NCBI GenBank assembly: GCA_005883655.1
Contig: VBDA01000173.1
Span: forward strand, 1-8,282
Direction of reading: 5' to 3'
Origin: Betaproteobacteria bacterium
GTDB lineage: Bacteria; Pseudomonadota; Gammaproteobacteria; Burkholderiales; Casimicrobiaceae
Length of the DNA: 8,282 bases
This document shows, one piece after another, positions 6,181 to 8,282 of the stretch. The notes below the pieces were generated by a model, which ran no database searches, was not told where the DNA came from, and saw only the letters and a program-made list of their open reading frames with translations. Numbering within the stretch: the first letter of the stretch is position 1; each line of letters opens with the position of its first letter. A program made the translations under genes and the position numbers.

Positions 6181-6326
6181 GAATTAGCGCCGGCAAGGCG
6201 TAGTCCCCGGGGAGTGCCGAAGAAGGCGCCCGGCGAAAGCCGCCCCGGGTGAGATCCGGCCTTGAACCTACCGAACCCGGCCGCATCTAACGGGTGAAGC
6301 GGCTCCGTTGAGCCCCGGGGTATCGG
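6181..6326 (+). other. GC-rich, hairpin-forming intergenic leader
   Basis: This 146-bp gap after speE has no believable frame of its own. It holds several possible helices. GCGCC/GGCGT at 6187-6201 forms a small hairpin. CGGC-GAAA-GCCG (6231-6242) is a GNRA tetraloop hairpin. ACCCG/CGGGT (6275-6279 with 6291-6295) competes with GCCGC/GCGGC (6280-6284 with 6299-6303). GGCTC-CGTT-GAGCC lies at 6301-6314. The 8-base palindrome CCCCGGGG occurs at both ends (6205-6212 and 6313-6320) and could close the whole element. No U-run follows any stem, so it is not a simple terminator. It could be a structured leader of the next gene, an RNA processing site or a small RNA. I recognise no known riboswitch. 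Confidence 0.4.
6301..6314 (+). promoter_or_regulatory. Hairpin beside the ribosome site of the 88-aa protein
   Basis: GGCTC (6301-6305) and GAGCC (6310-6314) pair perfectly around a CGTT loop. The hairpin ends two bases before the GGGG (6317-6320) that is the only ribosome-binding candidate for the ATG at 6327. Its right arm also overlaps one half of the CCCCGGGG repeat, so alternative pairing could hide or expose the ribosome site. Confidence 0.35.
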
Positions 6327-6593
6327 ATGAAGACCTACACGATGTCGCTCTCTCAAGCAATGCATGGTGCTGATTTCGTGCAGCTGAACGGCATCGTCTT
6401 CGCGACGGAGTACCTGCGCGTTCCCGATGAGTCCACGGTCGCCGAGGATGTAGTGATGGAGCTCAAGCTTGGCGACACAGAGCTTGCGTTTACCCGCGAA
6501 GAGCTCGACGGCGCGGAGCACGTCGGCGATGGCGTGTACCGGCTCACGTCCGGGGCGTTGTTGCGTTTTCTCACGACGGCGACCATTCACTAA
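6327..6593 (+). CDS. Unrecognised acidic 88-aa protein in the polyamine cluster
   Basis: I do not recognise this family. The protein is 88 residues, acidic (14 Asp/Glu against 6 Lys/Arg), without cysteine, signal peptide or membrane segment, so probably cytosolic. The pattern of alternating short hydrophobic and polar residues (FVQLNGIVFAT 17-27, VVMELKLGDTELAF 42-55, GVYRLTSGALLRFL 69-82) suggests a small beta-rich domain. It sits between speE and the YgiB-like lipoprotein, all on one strand. Likely starts are ATG 6327 (with GGGG at 6317-6320) or ATG 6342; I prefer the first because of spacing. A role as a binding or regulatory partner of the neighbouring enzymes is possible but unsupported. 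The frame uses the same GC-rich codons as its neighbours, and no other frame here has comparable character. Confidence 0.65.
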   Translation: MKTYTMSLSQAMHGADFVQLNGIVFATEYLRVPDESTVAEDVVMELKLGDTELAFTREELDGAEHVGDGVYRLTSGALLRFLTTATIH

Positions 6594-6661
6594 GCTGCCC
6601 AGTAAGAACGTCCGGTTTGCGGCCGGCGATGCGCTATGATGCGCGAAAAGCTGCAACCGGC

Positions 6662-7039
6662 ATGTCAACGCGTCCGCGAAAATCTTCCGCTCGGGTCACA
6701 TTGGTGCTGCTCGGCGCCGCCGCATTGGCGTCGTGCGGGCAGCAGGAAAGCACGCTTCGTCGCGACCTCTACGCGAACAAGGAAGACTGCCTCAAAGACT
6801 GGGGCGACGAGCTCAAGTGCGCCGAGCAGCCGGCCCCCGTCCGCAGCGGTAGCTCTTATCACGGCGGGTATTGGTACGGACCTTTTTACCGTGGCGGCGA
6901 CTATGGCTCCGGCTCGACGATCAGGCCGCACGGCACCGTCGACTCGGCGCGCCCGGGCAGTCATGCCGTCGGAACCTCGCACATAAGCCGCGGGGGATTC
7001 GGCGGCAGCGGATCGGCGCATGCGTCGGCCGGCTCCTGA
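6662..7039 (+). CDS. YgiB/YjfM (DUF1190)-like lipoprotein
   Basis: A 125-residue exported lipoprotein. A basic N-terminus (RPRKSSAR) leads to the hydrophobic VTLVLLGAAALA (12-23) and the lipobox LASC (22-25), so Cys25 should be lipidated; Gly26 at +2 favours outer-membrane sorting if the Lol rule applies. The mature part has DLYANKEDCLKDWGDELKC (35-53), similar to the 'LYQNADDC' type stretch of E. coli YgiB, with Cys43 and Cys53 as a possible disulfide. It ends with a Gly/Ser/Tyr-rich low-complexity tail and SRGGFGGSG (109-117), matching YgiB's RGGFG near its C-terminus. It is shorter than YgiB (over 200 aa). E. coli ygiB precedes ygiC, the same order as here. The ATG at 6629 or TTG at 6617 would add 11-15 polar residues before the signal peptide; 6662 is preferred, but no start has a clear ribosome site. 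Function unknown. Confidence 0.72.
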   Translation: MSTRPRKSSARVTLVLLGAAALASCGQQESTLRRDLYANKEDCLKDWGDELKCAEQPAPVRSGSSYHGGYWYGPFYRGGDYGSGSTIRPHGTVDSARPGSHAVGTSHISRGGFGGSGSAHASAGS

Positions 7040-7082
7040 TGGCGTCGGCTTCCACGCGGCTGCCGCCCATGAGTTGCCTGCT

Positions 7083-8225
7083 GTGATCCGCGAATCGAGG
7101 AGCCCTCGCCCGAACTGGCGCGAGGATTGTGAAGCGGTAGGATTCGGCTTCCACTCGATGGATGGAACGTACTGGGACGAAGCGCACTGTTATCGCTTCA
7201 CCGCCGACGAAATCGACGAGCTCGAAGCAGCGACGCGCGACCTGCACCAGCTTTCTCTTGCCGCGGTCGAGCACATCGTCATCGCGGATCGCTTCGAGCA
7301 ACTTGCGATTGCGCCCGGTTTTGCCGAGCGGATCAGGGCATCCTGGAAGGCGCGCGATCCGGCACTGGCCGGGCGCTTCGATCTTGCCTTCGACGGCAGC
7401 AACCCTCCCAAGCTGCTGGAATACAACGCCGACACGCCGACGGCGCTGCTGGAAGCGTCGGTCGTTCAGTGGCGCTGGCTGCAGGGCGCGATCCGGCCTG
7501 AGCTGCCCGATGCCGATCAGTTCAATTCGCTGCACGAAAAGCTCATTGCCAACTGGCGCGCAATCAGCGTCACGTTGTCGGCCAACGTCCCGGTGCACTT
7601 CGCCTGCGTCAAGGAAAGCGACGAGGACTTGGGAACGATCGAATATCAACGCGACGTGGCAACCCAGGCCGGCATTGCGACGCGCTTTGTCTATATCGAG
7701 GACATCGGTTGGGCGGACGACACGCAATGCTTCGTCGATGCTGACAGCGAGGAAATCGCGATGTTGTGCAAGCTCTATCCCTGGGAATGGCTCATCAAGG
7801 ACGCGTTCGGTCCGCATTTGCTGCAGGCGAAGATGCGCGTGATCGAGCCGCCGTGGAAGATACTGCTGTCGACCAAGGGCCTGCTGCCAATCCTGTGGGA
7901 ATTGAATCCGGGTCATCCCAATCTGCTGCCGGCGTCGTTCGATCGCTTCCGCATTTCCGGCGACTACGTCCAGAAGCCGATGTATTCGCGGGAAGGCGCC
8001 AACGTGACCGTCTATCGAGGGGGCGAGGTGCTGCGCGAGGGCGGGAGCTATGGCGAGGAGGGATGGATCTATCAGGCGTATACCGCGATCCCAAAATTCG
8101 ACGATAGCTACGTTACCATCGGATCCTGGATAGTCGGCGATGAGCCGGCCGGAATAGGTCTGCGCGAAGATGCAACGCCCATCACCCGCAACACCAGCCG
8201 CTTCGTTCCGCATTATTTCATCTGA
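7083..8225 (+). CDS. YgiC/YjfC-like ATP-grasp ligase (glutathionylspermidine synthetase C-terminal family)
   Basis: The family uses ATP to activate a carboxylate and join it to an amine, as in glutathionylspermidine synthetase. Motifs across the 380 residues are GFGFHSMDGTYWDE (20-33), RFDLAFDG (98-105), LLEYNADTPT (111-120), DQFNSLHEKLI (145-155), DIGW (207-210), KLYPWEW (230-236), STKGLLPILWE (263-273), KPMYSREGANV (298-308), YGEEGWIYQ (323-331) and IGSWIVGDEPAGIGLRED (346-363). The lysines, Arg303 and the acidic/Asn cluster expected for ATP, Mg and substrate binding are present. The N-terminal amidase domain of full GspS is absent, as in YgiC. I chose GTG 7083 because its W12 then aligns exactly with W12 of E. 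coli YgiC and the length nears its 386 aa; ATG 7020, inside the lipoprotein gene, would add 21 unconserved residues. The true substrate is unknown. Confidence 0.93.
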   Translation: MIRESRSPRPNWREDCEAVGFGFHSMDGTYWDEAHCYRFTADEIDELEAATRDLHQLSLAAVEHIVIADRFEQLAIAPGFAERIRASWKARDPALAGRFDLAFDGSNPPKLLEYNADTPTALLEASVVQWRWLQGAIRPELPDADQFNSLHEKLIANWRAISVTLSANVPVHFACVKESDEDLGTIEYQRDVATQAGIATRFVYIEDIGWADDTQCFVDADSEEIAMLCKLYPWEWLIKDAFGPHLLQAKMRVIEPPWKILLSTKGLLPILWELNPGHPNLLPASFDRFRISGDYVQKPMYSREGANVTVYRGGEVLREGGSYGEEGWIYQAYTAIPKFDDSYVTIGSWIVGDEPAGIGLREDATPITRNTSRFVPHYFI

Positions 8226-8237
8226 GGGCGGATCGAT

Positions 8238-8257
8238 CGGCGTTCGCACGCCGCTTT
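8238..8257 (+). terminator. Possible weak intrinsic terminator after the ATP-grasp gene
   Basis: CGGCGT (8238-8243) and ACGCCG (8248-8253) form a perfect six-base stem with a four-base loop, 12 bases after the stop. Only CTTT follows, so termination would be partial, and the hairpin may instead be an attenuator or an RNA-stability element. Confidence 0.35.
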
Positions 8258-8267
8258 GCCCGTTCCG

Positions 8268-8282
8268 ATGACAACACGAGGA
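8268..8282 (+). other. Probable beginning of another plus-strand gene
   Basis: The last bases contain ATG at 8268-8270 with an open frame (MTTRG...) and, alternatively, a Shine-Dalgarno-like GAGGA at 8278-8282 that would serve a start just beyond the window. Either reading suggests the polyamine cluster continues. Related E. coli loci also carry DUF350 and PspA-type genes, but none can be seen here. Confidence 0.3.

Noticed and set aside
6181..6250. Intrinsic terminator after speE
   Set aside because: Several GC hairpins are possible but none is followed by a T-run, so termination here is not supported.
6247..6273. Resemblance to a TPP riboswitch (TGAGAT ... TTGAACCT)
   Set aside because: The required downstream thi-box elements (a GG-TAATACC-type stem and a GCG-AGGGAA-type stretch) are missing and the neighbours are not thiamine genes.
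6635..6640. TATGAT as a separate -10 promoter for the lipoprotein gene
   Set aside because: It matches 5 of 6, but no -35 is found at 16-18 bp and it lies only about 20 bases before the start; too weak to list.
7020..7082. ATG 7020 as start of the ATP-grasp gene
   Set aside because: It overlaps the lipoprotein gene, lacks a ribosome site and adds 21 residues not resembling the family; GTG 7083 aligns the N-terminus exactly with E. coli YgiC.
6921..8249. 442-codon open frame on the minus strand
   Set aside because: It lies opposite the ATP-grasp gene over its whole length. The plus-strand product has a full set of family motifs, while this frame gives Arg/His-rich sequence without any domain; it is a high-GC shadow.

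Overview
The window comes from a GC-rich (about 60 % by eye) proteobacterial chromosome. The glycolytic order gap, pgk, pyk and the sequence character of Pgk, Gap and Pyk point most to a betaproteobacterium; this is inference from protein resemblance, not a database result. There are no rRNA, tRNA, CRISPR or insertion-sequence signals. The window splits into two divergent blocks around a regulatory gap of about 365 bp (4606-4970).

Left block, minus strand, read right to left: a GNAT-family N-acetyltransferase (3991-4605), glyceraldehyde-3-phosphate dehydrogenase (2892-3917), a 74-residue DUF6356-like membrane protein that is easily missed (2650-2874), phosphoglycerate kinase (1437-2621) and pyruvate kinase (1-1402, C-terminus cut by the window edge). 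Gaps are 73, 17, 28 and 34 bp, so this looks like one lower-glycolysis operon with a small membrane-protein gene inserted between gap and pgk. A good minus-strand sigma70-type promoter (TTGCCC, 17 bp, GATAAT) lies at 4828-4856.

Right block, plus strand: S-adenosylmethionine decarboxylase (speD, 4971-5336), an aminopropyltransferase of the spermidine synthase family (speE, 5329-6180, overlapping speD by 8 bp), a 146-bp GC-rich hairpin-forming leader (6181-6326), an unrecognised acidic 88-residue protein (6327-6593), a YgiB/YjfM (DUF1190)-like lipoprotein (6662-7039) and a YgiC/YjfC-like ATP-grasp ligase of the glutathionylspermidine synthetase family (7083-8225). The window ends with a hairpin and a Shine-Dalgarno-like sequence that suggest another gene just outside.

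The right block is the most interesting part. SpeD makes decarboxylated SAM, SpeE transfers its aminopropyl group to a diamine, and the ATP-grasp enzyme is of a type that joins an amine to a carboxylate. With a lipoprotein partner at the envelope, this reads as a polyamine synthesis and conjugation module whose product is unknown. SpeE lacks about nine residues that normally carry the acidic motif holding the ribose of its nucleoside substrate, so either polyamine synthesis is impaired here or the enzyme has changed function.
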